A model generated the notes under the pieces. It saw only the letters and a list, made by a program, of their open reading frames with translations, had not been told where the DNA came from and did no database searches. 64,000 nucleotides of DNA, taken from the NCBI GenBank assembly GCA_902799465.1, contig CADCAS010000001.1, positions 16,055-80,054 of the forward strand, read 5' to 3'. Position numbers and translations under genes: made by a program. This document shows, piece by piece, positions 1 through 6,949 of this stretch (positions within the stretch are counted from its first letter, which is position 1; each line of letters opens with the position of its first letter). Source of the DNA: an uncultured Eubacteriales bacterium (lineage in GTDB: Bacteria > Bacillota > Clostridia > Christensenellales > Aristaeellaceae).

Positions 1-400
1 CGTTCTCCTCGAGGCTTCGGGCCAGGTTGCCCAGCACGCCGTTGACGAAGGAACCGGCCTTGTCGGTGGAGAACTGGTTGGCCAGGTCCACGGCCTCGTT
101 GATGACGATCCCCCGCGGGGTCTCGGTGTACATCAGTTCATAGGCCGCAAGCCGCAGTATCGCCAAGTCGACGCGGGTCAGGCGCTCCAGCGTCCAGCCC
201 CTAAGGAAGCCCGCGATCTTCTCGTCCAGCGCGTCCGCGTTTTGCTTGACGCCCTCCGCCAGCGCGTTCATGAAGTCCGTCTCCTCCTCGCCGGGGGCGA
301 TCTCCAGCAGCCCCAGCCGGGTCTCCTCGCCGCCGTCGCCGCCCATCTCCCATTCGTAGATCAGCTTCATCGCCTGGGCGCGCGCAGTCTTTCTATCCAT
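1..400 (-). CDS. nusB: Transcription antitermination factor NusB (C-terminus cut by window edge)
   Basis: NusB binds boxA RNA with S10 (NusE) and promotes antitermination in rRNA operons. The translation starts MDRKTARAQAMKLIYEWEMG and carries the family core: the RVDLAILRLAAYEL helix, then IVINEAVDLANQFST and FVNGVLGNLAR near the C-terminus. About 133 codons lie in the window, close to the usual 130-150, so only the last few residues are missing. The ATG at 400 follows a modest AAAGG ribosome site. It is the last gene of the asp23-amaP-nusB run on the minus strand, with a hairpin between it and amaP. NusB downstream of Asp23/AmaP-type genes is a common clostridial arrangement. Confidence 0.95.
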   Translation of the reverse strand, partial: MDRKTARAQAMKLIYEWEMGGDGGEETRLGLLEIAPGEEETDFMNALAEGVKQNADALDEKIAGFLRGWTLERLTRVDLAILRLAAYELMYTETPRGIVINEAVDLANQFSTDKAGSFVNGVLGNLARSLEEN

Positions 401-451
401 AGTGTTACCAGCCTTTATCTCATATTATGTTCGGACCGACGCAATACACAA

Positions 452-488
452 CTATTGCGGTGGCGCTGTGTTCGCGCCGCCGCAATAG
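452..488 (-). terminator. Hairpin between amaP and nusB
   Basis: A 15-bp stem (452-466 with 474-488, one G-U type mismatch) with a 7-base loop lies in the 102-base gap between amaP and nusB. No strong U-run follows on the minus strand. It may attenuate or partly terminate transcription into nusB, or simply stabilise the message. Confidence 0.5.
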
Positions 489-502
489 GCATTGGGCGTT
501 GA

Positions 503-1387
503 TCAGTTGTCCTCTTCCACCGCCGCGGGCGCTTCATCCATGTCCTCGCCGTCGGAATAGGCGGGGCTGTAGTCCAGGGTCAGCTTGATCGGCCCGCGCT
601 CGGGCAGATCGTAGGCGGGCTCGGGCTCCGCCGGAACGGGGTCCGGCACGGCCACGGGTTCCGGCTCTGCCACAGGCTCCGGTTCAGCCACAGGCTCCGG
701 CGCGGCCACAGGCTCCGGCTCTACCGCGGGCGCTGCCGGTTCGGCAGCCGGCGCGGGCTCGAACGCGGGCGCGTAGGCCGACGGAGTCTGGGGCGTGGGC
801 GGCACCTCCGCGTGCGGCTTGCGGCCCCAGCGGCCCTTGGACTCCGGCACGCTGGAAACGCCGTTGATGTTGATGGACACGGACCGCACCGCCACGCCGC
901 AGTTCACCTCCACGAACCTGCGGATGGCCTGCTGCATGTTCATCGTCACGGTGGGCACGTGGCAGCCGTTTTGCAGGGTGGCGGCGATGTTGATGCCGAT
1001 GGCGTCGTCCATGCTCTCGATGTCGATCTTCATCTCGTTGATGCCGTCGATGGACGTCACGGACTGCCGCACCATCTGCTCGATGGCCGTCACCGCGATG
1101 CGCACCCGCCCGGCGTCGCTGGAATCCATGGTGATGAAGCCGCGGTCCGCCCGCTTGCCCCGATGGAAGATGATGCACAGCTGGATCACGCACAGCACCA
1201 CATACACCGCCAGCGCCGCGATGCCGATGACCATCACCTCGGTGGGCGTGAGCCTGCCGGTCACGCGGTTGTAGATGGCCGTGACCTCATCGGGCTTGAT
1301 CACATAGGCCGCCACGCCGGCGCAGATGACCAGCGAGCACAGCCAGTGGAAAAACATCAGTATGCGCTTTCCGATACTCAGTTTCAT
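503..1387 (-). CDS. amaP: Alkaline shock response membrane anchor protein AmaP
   Basis: AmaP is a small membrane protein that recruits Asp23 to the cell envelope. The 294-residue product has two transmembrane helices (about residues 9-29 and 48-72) followed by a cytoplasmic domain resembling the Asp23 fold. It ends in a low-complexity Pro/Ala/Glu tail of about 100 residues (many EPVAEPEP-like units) that the Firmicutes family often lacks. The start at 1387 (MKLSIGKRILMFFHWL) fits a membrane protein. It follows the Asp23-like gene on the same strand, separated by 52 bases, so the pair is almost certainly co-transcribed. The tail repeats could vary in number between strains; this is inference. 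Confidence 0.9.
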   Translation of the reverse strand: MKLSIGKRILMFFHWLCSLVICAGVAAYVIKPDEVTAIYNRVTGRLTPTEVMVIGIAALAVYVVLCVIQLCIIFHRGKRADRGFITMDSSDAGRVRIAVTAIEQMVRQSVTSIDGINEMKIDIESMDDAIGINIAATLQNGCHVPTVTMNMQQAIRRFVEVNCGVAVRSVSININGVSSVPESKGRWGRKPHAEVPPTPQTPSAYAPAFEPAPAAEPAAPAVEPEPVAAPEPVAEPEPVAEPEPVAVPDPVPAEPEPAYDLPERGPIKLTLDYSPAYSDGEDMDEAPAAVEEDN

Positions 1388-1439
1388 AGCTACCGCCTTT
1401 CCCCGGCACGCTCATGTACCGGCGACGGGAAGTGCGTCT

Positions 1440-2213
1440 CTATTCCTTGACCTCTTCCCCGTCCTCATCGTCCAAGGGGACGTCATCGCCGTCCGCCTCG
1501 TCCTCGTATTCCTCGTAGCTCTCCACGTAGTCCTCAACGGCCTCCTCCACGGGGGCGTGGACGGGCTCGGGCTCGTCAGGCTCAGCCTCGGCGACGGGCA
1601 CGATGACGGGTTCGATGACGGGTTCGTCCTCGGCTTCCTCCTCGTCCTCGATCTCGTCCTCAGCCTCAGTCTCCGCTTCGACTGCGATCTCGGGTTCGGG
1701 CTCGGGCTCAGCCGCCGCCTCAGGCTCGGCGGGGGCCGCCTTCTCCGCGGGGGTCTCCGTCTCCGCGGCGCTCTCGGCGTTGCGCTCCAGCATCTTGCGG
1801 TGCTGCTCGTCCAGCTCGGCGTTGGCCCGCTGCTCGCGCTCGAAGGAGATGCCGGAGACGTGCACGTCCACGGCCTTCACGTCCAGGCCGCTCATGGTCT
1901 CGATGGCCTTCTTCACGTTCTCCTGGATGTTCCGCGCCACGTCGGGCACCGGAGAGCCGTACTCCACCACGATGGTGATGTCCACGGAGACCCGGTTGTT
2001 GTCCAGGTCGATGCGCACGCCCTTGGTGAAGTTGCGGGTATTTTTCCGGGAAAACATATCTGCAAAGCCGGAAGAGGGAGAGCTCATGCTGGCCACGCCG
2101 TCCACCTCGGTGGCGGCGAGACCGGCGATGGTGGCGACGACCTCCGTCGCGAAGGATACGGTGCCGTCCGGATTCTCATTCAGCTTGACATCGGAAGGAT
2201 AGTTTTCGCTCAT
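1440..2213 (-). CDS. Asp23/Gls24 family envelope stress response protein
   Basis: Asp23/Gls24 proteins are abundant cytoplasmic proteins held at the membrane by AmaP and linked to envelope stress. The 257-residue protein begins MSENYPSDVKLNENPDGTVS. Residues 1 to about 125 form the Asp23 domain (VVATIAGLAATEVDGV, then VRIDLDNNRVSVDITIVVEYG and NIQENVKKAIE). The remainder is a very acidic Glu/Ala/Pro tail. The ATG at 2213 is chosen because AAAGGAGGT sits 7 bases upstream; the frame is open further 5' without a ribosome site. The acidic tail, matched by one on AmaP, is unusual for the family. Confidence 0.92.
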   Translation of the reverse strand: MSENYPSDVKLNENPDGTVSFATEVVATIAGLAATEVDGVASMSSPSSGFADMFSRKNTRNFTKGVRIDLDNNRVSVDITIVVEYGSPVPDVARNIQENVKKAIETMSGLDVKAVDVHVSGISFEREQRANAELDEQHRKMLERNAESAAETETPAEKAAPAEPEAAAEPEPEPEIAVEAETEAEDEIEDEEEAEDEPVIEPVIVPVAEAEPDEPEPVHAPVEEAVEDYVESYEEYEDEADGDDVPLDDEDGEEVKE

Positions 2214-2286
2214 GTTGCAGACCTCCTTTTGGGATCGCCGCGGCTCAAAAGCGCCTCCGGTACGGTGACGATCCATTCTCCCCTCC

Positions 2287-2315
2287 ATTATAGCAGAAAA
2301 CGCCCGCAAGCGCAA
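2287..2315 (-). promoter_or_regulatory. Sigma-A promoter of the asp23-amaP-nusB operon
   Basis: On the minus strand TTGCGC (2315-2310) and TATAAT (2292-2287) are separated by 17 bases, with an extended TGC just before the -10. It lies immediately past the spoIIIAH stop, so housekeeping expression of asp23 is separated from the sporulation operon. Confidence 0.65.
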
Positions 2316-2322
2316 ACATTTT

Positions 2323-2814
2323 TCACGGATTTATCGGAATGATTTTCACATTTTGGCTGGTGACCCCTGTCTGCCGCAGCACCAGGTCCAGGATCACCGC
2401 GGTTTTGCGCCGGTCCAGGGTCTCGCCCCGCACCAGCACGTTCACCGCCGTGGCGCTCACGGTGACCAATGTCTCCTCAAATCCCCGCGCCGACAGCACG
2501 CCCTCGATGTCCGTCTCCGCGCGCTCGGAATCCATCAACTCCATCAGGCGGCGCTTTGCTGAAGAGAGGGTGTCGGGGTCGGTGGCGGCGTCATGGATGA
2601 TGTCGTTGAGCTCTGCCCGCTGGCGCTCGCGCAACTGGGCCCGCTCCGTGCGAAAGGCGGTCAGCGGGTCCGAGGCCTCCTCCATGATCTGCCCGGACTG
2701 CGCGGGCAGGGCGCGGACCTGGCTGTCCCGGATATAGGCGCTCGCCGCGGTCACCGCCAGCAGCAAACACAGCGCCGCCGCGGAAAGCGCCGCCCGGCGC
2801 TTCAGTTTTGCCAT
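2323..2814 (-). CDS. spoIIIAH: Stage III sporulation protein AH (SpoIIIAH)
   Basis: SpoIIIAH is a mother-cell membrane protein whose extracellular domain resembles the EscJ/PrgK ring builders of type III secretion systems and pairs with forespore SpoIIQ. The 163-residue protein has one N-terminal transmembrane helix (about residues 7-28), a charged helical stretch, and a C-terminal alpha/beta domain (VNVLVRGETLDRRKTAVILD, then TSQNVKIIPI). It is shorter than B. subtilis AH (about 218 residues). Here it is detached from spoIIIAG by 241 bases containing a heptad-arm repeat element, so its coupling to the rest of the operon may be altered. Confidence 0.9.
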   Translation of the reverse strand: MAKLKRRAALSAAALCLLLAVTAASAYIRDSQVRALPAQSGQIMEEASDPLTAFRTERAQLRERQRAELNDIIHDAATDPDTLSSAKRRLMELMDSERAETDIEGVLSARGFEETLVTVSATAVNVLVRGETLDRRKTAVILDLVLRQTGVTSQNVKIIPINP

Positions 2815-2840
2815 TTTGACACCCGCCTTTCAGACCAAGT

Positions 2841-3024
2841 GACAAATTAGGAATGAGGAATTAGGAATTAAAGATAGTGGCTGCCGCGCGCAAGGTATGG
2901 ACAGCGAATGGCTGCCCACCATAAACTCAACAAAACGTATTGTAAAACAGGCGGCGTAATACCGCTCCTTCGTTGCCAAGCTATTTCAATTCCTAATTCC
3001 TAATTCCCAATTCCTAATTCTTCG
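2841..3024. repeat. Heptad-arm inverted repeat element E1 (unit GGAATTA)
   Basis: The left arm (2845-2872) is four imperfect copies of a 7-base unit (AATTAGG). The right arm (about 2986-3021) is five copies of its complement. Between them is about 110 bases beginning GTGGCTGCCGCGCGC, a core also found in E5, E9 and, in part, E2, E8 and E10. It fills the spoIIIAG-spoIIIAH gap. No reading frame is apparent inside. Confidence 0.85.
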
Positions 3025-3055
3025 CCAAATCACTGTTATCCGGTTCATCGAAGGC

Positions 3056-3400
3056 TTAATTGTATCCCCCAATCACCGCCACCCGCTCGGCCTCGATGCC
3101 GAGCAAGGTCGTCACCGCCGAACGTGCCTCCAGCTCCGCCCGCACGCCCGTCATGGCCGGGGCCACGATCACGGCGCTGACGGCGCAGCCCTTTTCGTCC
3201 TCCACCACCATCACGCGCACCCGCCCCAGCCCTTCGATGCCCTCCAGGAGGTTCTGCAGGCGCTGCTCCAGGGGCGTGGAAGCGGGCGCGTCCTGTAGCT
3301 GCGCGTTGGACAGCACGAGCGCCAGCAATGCCAGCGCCACGATGGCCGCGAGGACCCCGATTCCCCGCGCCCCGCGCAGGGCGTCCAGAAATGCGCTCAT
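3056..3400 (-). CDS. spoIIIAG: Stage III sporulation protein AG (SpoIIIAG)
   Basis: SpoIIIAG forms a large ring in the mother-cell membrane as part of the SpoIIIA-SpoIIQ feeding-tube complex. The 114-residue product has an N-terminal transmembrane helix (about residues 13-32), the conserved EQRLQNLLEGIEGLGRVRVM segment, and AVSAVIVAPAMTGV followed by the ring-building helix and strand ending VAVIGGYN. It is much shorter than the B. subtilis protein (about 229 residues), lacking most of the linker and beta insertion, but the core is intact. The gene follows spoIIIAF by 22 bases and precedes repeat element E1. Confidence 0.88.
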   Translation of the reverse strand: MSAFLDALRGARGIGVLAAIVALALLALVLSNAQLQDAPASTPLEQRLQNLLEGIEGLGRVRVMVVEDEKGCAVSAVIVAPAMTGVRAELEARSAVTTLLGIEAERVAVIGGYN

Positions 3401-3422
3401 GGGATGCCTTTCCTCCGGGAAA

Positions 3423-3590
3423 TCACAGTCCCGCCTCCATAAGCCGCAGGGCGCACAGCGCGATGGACAGCCCGCAGGCCAGCCGCACCCCCTCCGCGCC
3501 GCCGTCGAACAGCGCGTCCACCCCCGCGGTGAACAGGCACACGCCGAACAGCGCGGTCAGCGCCGGGCGCAGGGCTTCCAGCAGGTCCAT
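3423..3590 (-). CDS. spoIIIAF: Stage III sporulation protein AF, minimal N-terminal form
   Basis: The 55-residue product (MDLLEALRPALTALFGVCLF...) has two short hydrophobic segments, matching only the membrane-anchor part of SpoIIIAF, which is about 200 residues in B. subtilis; the soluble domain is absent. The ATG at 3590 has GAAGGGGG 7 bases upstream. An alternative ATG at 3611 overlaps the spoIIIAE stop as ATGA but lacks a ribosome site. Identity rests mainly on position between AE and AG and on the hydrophobic pattern. It may be truncated or a reduced lineage form. Confidence 0.7.
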   Translation of the reverse strand: MDLLEALRPALTALFGVCLFTAGVDALFDGGAEGVRLACGLSIALCALRLMEAGL

Positions 3591-3607
3591 GGGCACACCC
3601 CCTTCGT

Positions 3608-4726
3608 TCATAGCAGCGCCGCACAGCCGCCCGCCAGCAGCAGGGTCACCAGCGCGGCGCAGGCGCACAGGGCGAGGACGAGGGCCTGAACGTCGGCAAA
3701 TCGCCCGATGAGGACAACGACGGGCGCGTCACCGGCCAGAGGCTCCAGCAGGGCCGCAGCCACGCGCAGGGACATGAGCGTCGACGCCAGCTTCATCATC
3801 GGCTCCAGGCACAGATGGGCGATCAGCAGCGCGCCGGTGAAGCCCAGCGCCCGCCGCGCCATGCCCGCGCTGGCCGCCAGGGAGCCGGACACCCCTGACA
3901 GCTCGCCGCCGATGATCGGCACCAGATTTTCCAGGGCCAGCTTGGCGGTTCGCGCCGCGGCGGTATCCCCGGCCGCGCCCATCAGCCCCCGGACAGACAT
4001 CAGCCCACCGAACAGGAATACGGTGATTCCCAGCAGCCACCGCGTCCCGCCCGCGATCAGGCGAAACAGCCTGTCCAGCGAAAAGCGCCGGGTCAGGCTG
4101 CCCGCTACGGCCACCGCGCAGGCCGTCGCGCACAGGTCCAGCCCCAGCCCGCCCAGCACGTGGTCGATCAGCGCGGCGCACTCCGCGGCCAGCGGCGTCA
4201 GTATGGAGGCGGTGACCGGCGCGCCGGTCAGGGTCAGCGCGGACACCAGCACCGGCGTCAGCGCCGACGCGGCTCCGTCCAGTGCGGACAGGAAGGCCGA
4301 GGCCGTCTCCCGCGCCGCCGCCGCCTGAGTCGCCAGGGTGACGGCGCAGCACAGCGCACACAGCAGATCGGCCATGCCCAGTCCCGCGGCGTTCTTTCCA
4401 AAGATCAGCCGAAGCCCCGCGCACAGCGCCACAGGCGGCAGCATCGCCCGGAGGGTCTTGATCAGCGCCTCCCGCAGGCCGGCCCGGAGAGCCTCCGACC
4501 ACGTCGCGACCACCTGGGAAGGGCTCTCTCCCTCCCCCTTCAACAGCGTTCGCAGCGCGTCCCAGGCGTCGAAGCCCGCGTCCCCTGCGTATCTGGCCAG
4601 CGCGTCGAAGCCAGCCGCCCGGGCGATGCGCTCCTCCGGGGACTCCGCCAGCGCCACGCCCGCTATAAGTGTCAGGACACAAGCCGCGACAGCGAGCCAA
4701 GCAGCGATTCGGCCAGCGGCAGGCAC
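3608..4726 (-). CDS. spoIIIAE: Stage III sporulation protein AE (SpoIIIAE)
   Basis: SpoIIIAE is a polytopic mother-cell membrane protein of the SpoIIIA channel. The 372-residue product begins with a clear signal-like segment (about residues 5-26, ending GVALAES), then has an amphipathic region and at least six hydrophobic helices, including LLGITVFLFGGLMSVRGLMG and a GELSGVSGSLAASAGM segment typical of the family. The GTG at 4726 is preferred because it begins just before the signal peptide. It overlaps the end of spoIIIAD by 55 bases, suggesting translational coupling; no strong ribosome site is visible. Confidence 0.88.
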   Translation of the reverse strand: MPAAGRIAAWLAVAACVLTLIAGVALAESPEERIARAAGFDALARYAGDAGFDAWDALRTLLKGEGESPSQVVATWSEALRAGLREALIKTLRAMLPPVALCAGLRLIFGKNAAGLGMADLLCALCCAVTLATQAAAARETASAFLSALDGAASALTPVLVSALTLTGAPVTASILTPLAAECAALIDHVLGGLGLDLCATACAVAVAGSLTRRFSLDRLFRLIAGGTRWLLGITVFLFGGLMSVRGLMGAAGDTAAARTAKLALENLVPIIGGELSGVSGSLAASAGMARRALGFTGALLIAHLCLEPMMKLASTLMSLRVAAALLEPLAGDAPVVVLIGRFADVQALVLALCACAALVTLLLAGGCAALL

Positions 4727-5058
4727 AGCGCCAGTATGGCCACCCGCCCGATGAGCCGCACCCGGCCCGCCAGCGCCGTCTCCCCGGCGTCCCGGCAGAG
4801 CTGGCCCGCCAGCTCCGACAGCACCGAGATCCCGGCGCAGCGCAGTATGGCGTTCACGACCTGATCGTCCGCGCCCTCCGCCAGCGCCCGGAGCGCCTGA
4901 AGGCGCGGCAGCGACGCCTCCAGATACAGCGCCAGCCCCAGCATCGCCGCCGCCCCCGCGGCCAGCGACACCGCCGTGGCCAGCTCCGGCCGCTGGGGAC
5001 GTATCACGGCGCAGGCCATCGCCGCCGCCAGGCAGACCCCGATCCAGCGCAGCGCCAT
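4672..5058 (-). CDS. spoIIIAD: Stage III sporulation protein AD (SpoIIIAD)
   Basis: The 128-residue membrane protein has four predicted hydrophobic helices and the family core VVNAILRCAGISVLSELAGQLCRDAGETALAGRVRLIGRVAILALCLPL. SpoIIIAD sits with AC in the mother-cell membrane beneath the AG/AH rings. The ATG at 5058 is 3 bases past the spoIIIAC stop. Length is normal for the family. Confidence 0.93.
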   Translation of the reverse strand: MALRWIGVCLAAAMACAVIRPQRPELATAVSLAAGAAAMLGLALYLEASLPRLQALRALAEGADDQVVNAILRCAGISVLSELAGQLCRDAGETALAGRVRLIGRVAILALCLPLAESLLGSLSRLVS

Positions 5059-5061
5059 GGC

Positions 5062-5256
5062 TCACAGCGCGAACAGGCTTCGCACGCTGTTGAAGAAGCC
5101 GGAGATCATGTTCGCCACCATCATCAGCACCACCACCAGCCCGGACAGCGTGGCCAGCATGGCGATGTCGTCCCGCCCCGCACGGCTCAGCACCTGCCCG
5201 ATCACCGTCACCACGATCCCGATCCCCGCGATCTTGAATATGAAGTCAACGTCCAT
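5062..5256 (-). CDS. spoIIIAC: Stage III sporulation protein AC (SpoIIIAC)
   Basis: The 64-residue product, MDVDFIFKIAGIGIVVTVIG..., matches the short two-helix SpoIIIAC family over its whole length, including VLSRAGRDDIAMLATLSGLV. The ATG at 5256 is used because AAAGAGGT lies 5 bases upstream; the open frame extends six codons further with no supporting ribosome site. Confidence 0.93.
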   Translation of the reverse strand: MDVDFIFKIAGIGIVVTVIGQVLSRAGRDDIAMLATLSGLVVVLMMVANMISGFFNSVRSLFAL

Positions 5257-5326
5257 AGATACCTCTTTATACAAAGAGTGGAAAGTTTAACAGTGTGCTG
5301 TCACGATTGCCATGTATCTTCCCTGT

Positions 5327-5827
5327 CTAAATCACGATCAGCGCCAGCATCAGCCCCAGCAGCAGGCCCAGCGAGAGGTAGAGCCGTTCGGCGCTTCGGG
5401 CGTTGGTCCGGGCCTGGTCGAGGCTGCGCTCCAGGGTGTTGAGGACGGCGGAGAGAAGCAGCTCCTGCCGCTCGCGGCCCGTCTCGCCCAGCTGGCTGAA
5501 CAGCTGATCCAGCGTCCGACGGTCCGCCGCGTCCAGGGCGTCGATGGCGCCGCCGCGACGGCCCGCGCCCTGGGACACCTTCCCCCAGGCTGACGCCGCG
5601 GCCTCGCCGGGACCCATCGCCCGTCCCACCGCCGCCAGTATGTCACACCCCGAGCCGGACAGCGCCGCCGCCACCGGCTCCAGCAGCTTGAGCATCCGCA
5701 TCCGCAGCACCTTGATCCCCTCGACCAGCGCCGCCAGCGTCACCGCCCTGCGCCGGGCAGAGGCGGACAGGGCGCTTCCGCACAGCGCGCACCCCACCAC
5801 CACGCAGATTGCCAGTGCGAAACGCAT
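5327..5827 (-). CDS. spoIIIAB: Stage III sporulation protein AB (SpoIIIAB)
   Basis: The 166-residue protein has the family architecture: an N-terminal membrane helix, an EscF/GspF-like cytoplasmic helical bundle (VEGIKVLRMRMLKLLEPV, LFSQLGETGRERQELLLSAV) and a C-terminal hydrophobic helix. The ATG at 5827 is preceded by GGGGAGGAA 5 bases upstream. The start lies well inside the spoIIIAA reading frame, giving an unusually long AA/AB overlap of 185 bases. A 70-base gap separates it from spoIIIAC. Confidence 0.92.
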   Translation of the reverse strand: MRFALAICVVVGCALCGSALSASARRRAVTLAALVEGIKVLRMRMLKLLEPVAAALSGSGCDILAAVGRAMGPGEAAASAWGKVSQGAGRRGGAIDALDAADRRTLDQLFSQLGETGRERQELLLSAVLNTLERSLDQARTNARSAERLYLSLGLLLGLMLALIVI

Positions 5828-6695
5828 GCCATTCCTCCCCGATCTTGCGAATCTCCGCGATGTGTCCGGGCGCGCCGCCCAGCAGCGCGCCCAGCTCGAA
5901 CACCCCGTCCAGCCCAGCCAGTCCCTCCCGCCGATAGAGCTGCCGAAAGCCGCCCGCGTGGGCCGAGGCGATGACCCGCACGCCGCAGCGAACCGCCTCG
6001 GCCAGCGCCGCCGCGTCCGCCGCCCCGCCGATCTCGTCGGCGATGATGACCTCCGGCGCGGCGGCGCGGAGCATCCGGGGGATTGCCGCCGCCTTGGGAC
6101 AGCCGTCCATCACGTCGGTGCGCGGCCCCACGTCCAGTGTGGGCACGCCGCGGTGACAGGCGGCCAGCTCATGTCGCTCGTCGGCGATGCACACGTTGCG
6201 CCCCTCCTCGGACAGCCGACGCGCCAGCTCCCGCAGCAGCGTGGTCTTGCCCAGCCCCGGCGGTGACAGGATCAGCGTTGAAAAGGGCAGGCCGTCGCGA
6301 TCGAGCAGGCGCGGCCACACCACGTCAGCGCAGCCCGGGACCGCCCGGGCAAAGCGCAGGCACAGGGAGCCGGCCTCGGCCATGCCCGTCACCCGTTCCC
6401 CGTCCCACACAAGCCGCCCGCACACCCCCACCCGGCAGCCGTCAGACAGGGTGAAGAAGCCCTCCCGCAGCTCCGCCTCCCGGGCGTACCAGCTGTAGTC
6501 CATAAGGGCATCCAGTATGCGGTCCAGTTCATCAGCCTTCAGCGGCGCGCGGGACAGCCACTCTCCCGAGGCGCACCTGAGTTGCACGGGACGCCCCGCC
6601 CGCAGCCGCAGCTCCCGCACGTCCCCCGCCCGCGCCGCCAGCGCCTCCCCGACCTCCGCGGGCAGCAGCCCCCGAAGCCGCGCGATGCTCTCCAA
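5643..6695 (-). CDS. spoIIIAA: Stage III sporulation protein AA, secretion-type ATPase (SpoIIIAA)
   Basis: SpoIIIAA is the cytoplasmic ATPase of the SpoIIIA complex, related to VirB11/type II secretion ATPases. The 350-residue product contains Walker A ([14 protein letters not shown], about residues 144-157), the Walker B-like VIIADEIGG and the conserved LSDGCRVGVCGR segment. It starts at a TTG (6695) preceded by AAGGGAGGCGAGG. The conserved fold ends near IAEIRKIGEEW; the last 50 or so residues are low-complexity Gly/Ala/Arg and come from reading through the start of spoIIIAB in another frame. This suggests loss of the original stop, or a sequence error near 5830-5640. Confidence 0.9.
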   Translation of the reverse strand: MESIARLRGLLPAEVGEALAARAGDVRELRLRAGRPVQLRCASGEWLSRAPLKADELDRILDALMDYSWYAREAELREGFFTLSDGCRVGVCGRLVWDGERVTGMAEAGSLCLRFARAVPGCADVVWPRLLDRDGLPFSTLILSPPGLGKTTLLRELARRLSEEGRNVCIADERHELAACHRGVPTLDVGPRTDVMDGCPKAAAIPRMLRAAAPEVIIADEIGGAADAAALAEAVRCGVRVIASAHAGGFRQLYRREGLAGLDGVFELGALLGGAPGHIAEIRKIGEEWHAFRTGNLRGGGVRAVRKRPVRLCPAQGGDAGGAGRGDQGAADADAQAAGAGGGGAVRLGV

Positions 6696-6724
6696 TCCCC
6701 TCGCCTCCCTTGCGGCATGGTTTT

Positions 6725-6755
6725 ATATTATGGTCGAGGCGAAGGATTCATGACT
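6725..6755 (-). promoter_or_regulatory. Candidate sigma-E promoter of spoIIIA
   Basis: Upstream of spoIIIAA the minus strand reads CATAATAT (6732-6725), close to the sigma-E -10 CATACAAT. A loose -35-like TCATGAAT lies about 14 bases further up. In B. subtilis the spoIIIA operon is driven by sigma-E; assignment here is by similarity only. Confidence 0.4.
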
Positions 6756-6769
6756 GGGAGGACAATGTG

Positions 6770-6856
6770 AAGTGGAGAGTTTAATAGTGAGCTGTCGCGG
6801 TAAGAATCAAAGTGCGTCAGCCGCAATTCAACTCCCCACTTTCAACTCTCTACTCA
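6770..6856. repeat. Heptad-arm inverted repeat element E2 (unit GAGAGTT/GAAAGTG)
   Basis: The left arm carries AGTGGAG-AGTTTAA-TAGTGAG. The right arm, read in reverse complement, is GAGTAGA-GAGTTGA-AAGTGGG-GAGTTGA. The left arm is followed by GCTGTCGCG, the shared inner core. It lies between the spoIIIA promoter region and the diguanylate cyclase terminator. Confidence 0.75.
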
Positions 6857-6900
6857 GGCATATCCATGTCTATTGACAGCAGCAAGCTTACAAATGAGAA

Positions 6901-6925
6901 GCGGACGCCCGTGCAGAGCGTCCGC
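6901..6925 (-). terminator. Terminator of the diguanylate cyclase gene
   Basis: GCGGACGC (6901-6908) pairs with GCGTCCGC (6918-6925). On the minus strand a T-rich stretch (TTCTCATTTGT) follows. Confidence 0.6.
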
Positions 6926-6949
6926 AGTTGGATTGATTGGAGATAAGAT

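Noticed and set aside
2841..3024. Heptad arrays as a CRISPR array or simple microsatellite
   Set aside because: Units are 7 bases with no spacers, and arrays always come as inverted pairs, unlike CRISPR or plain VNTRs.
3608..5065. 485-residue version of SpoIIIAE
   Set aside because: The first 110 or so codons overlap spoIIIAD completely and are low-complexity Gly/Ala/Arg; the signal peptide begins at the GTG at 4726.
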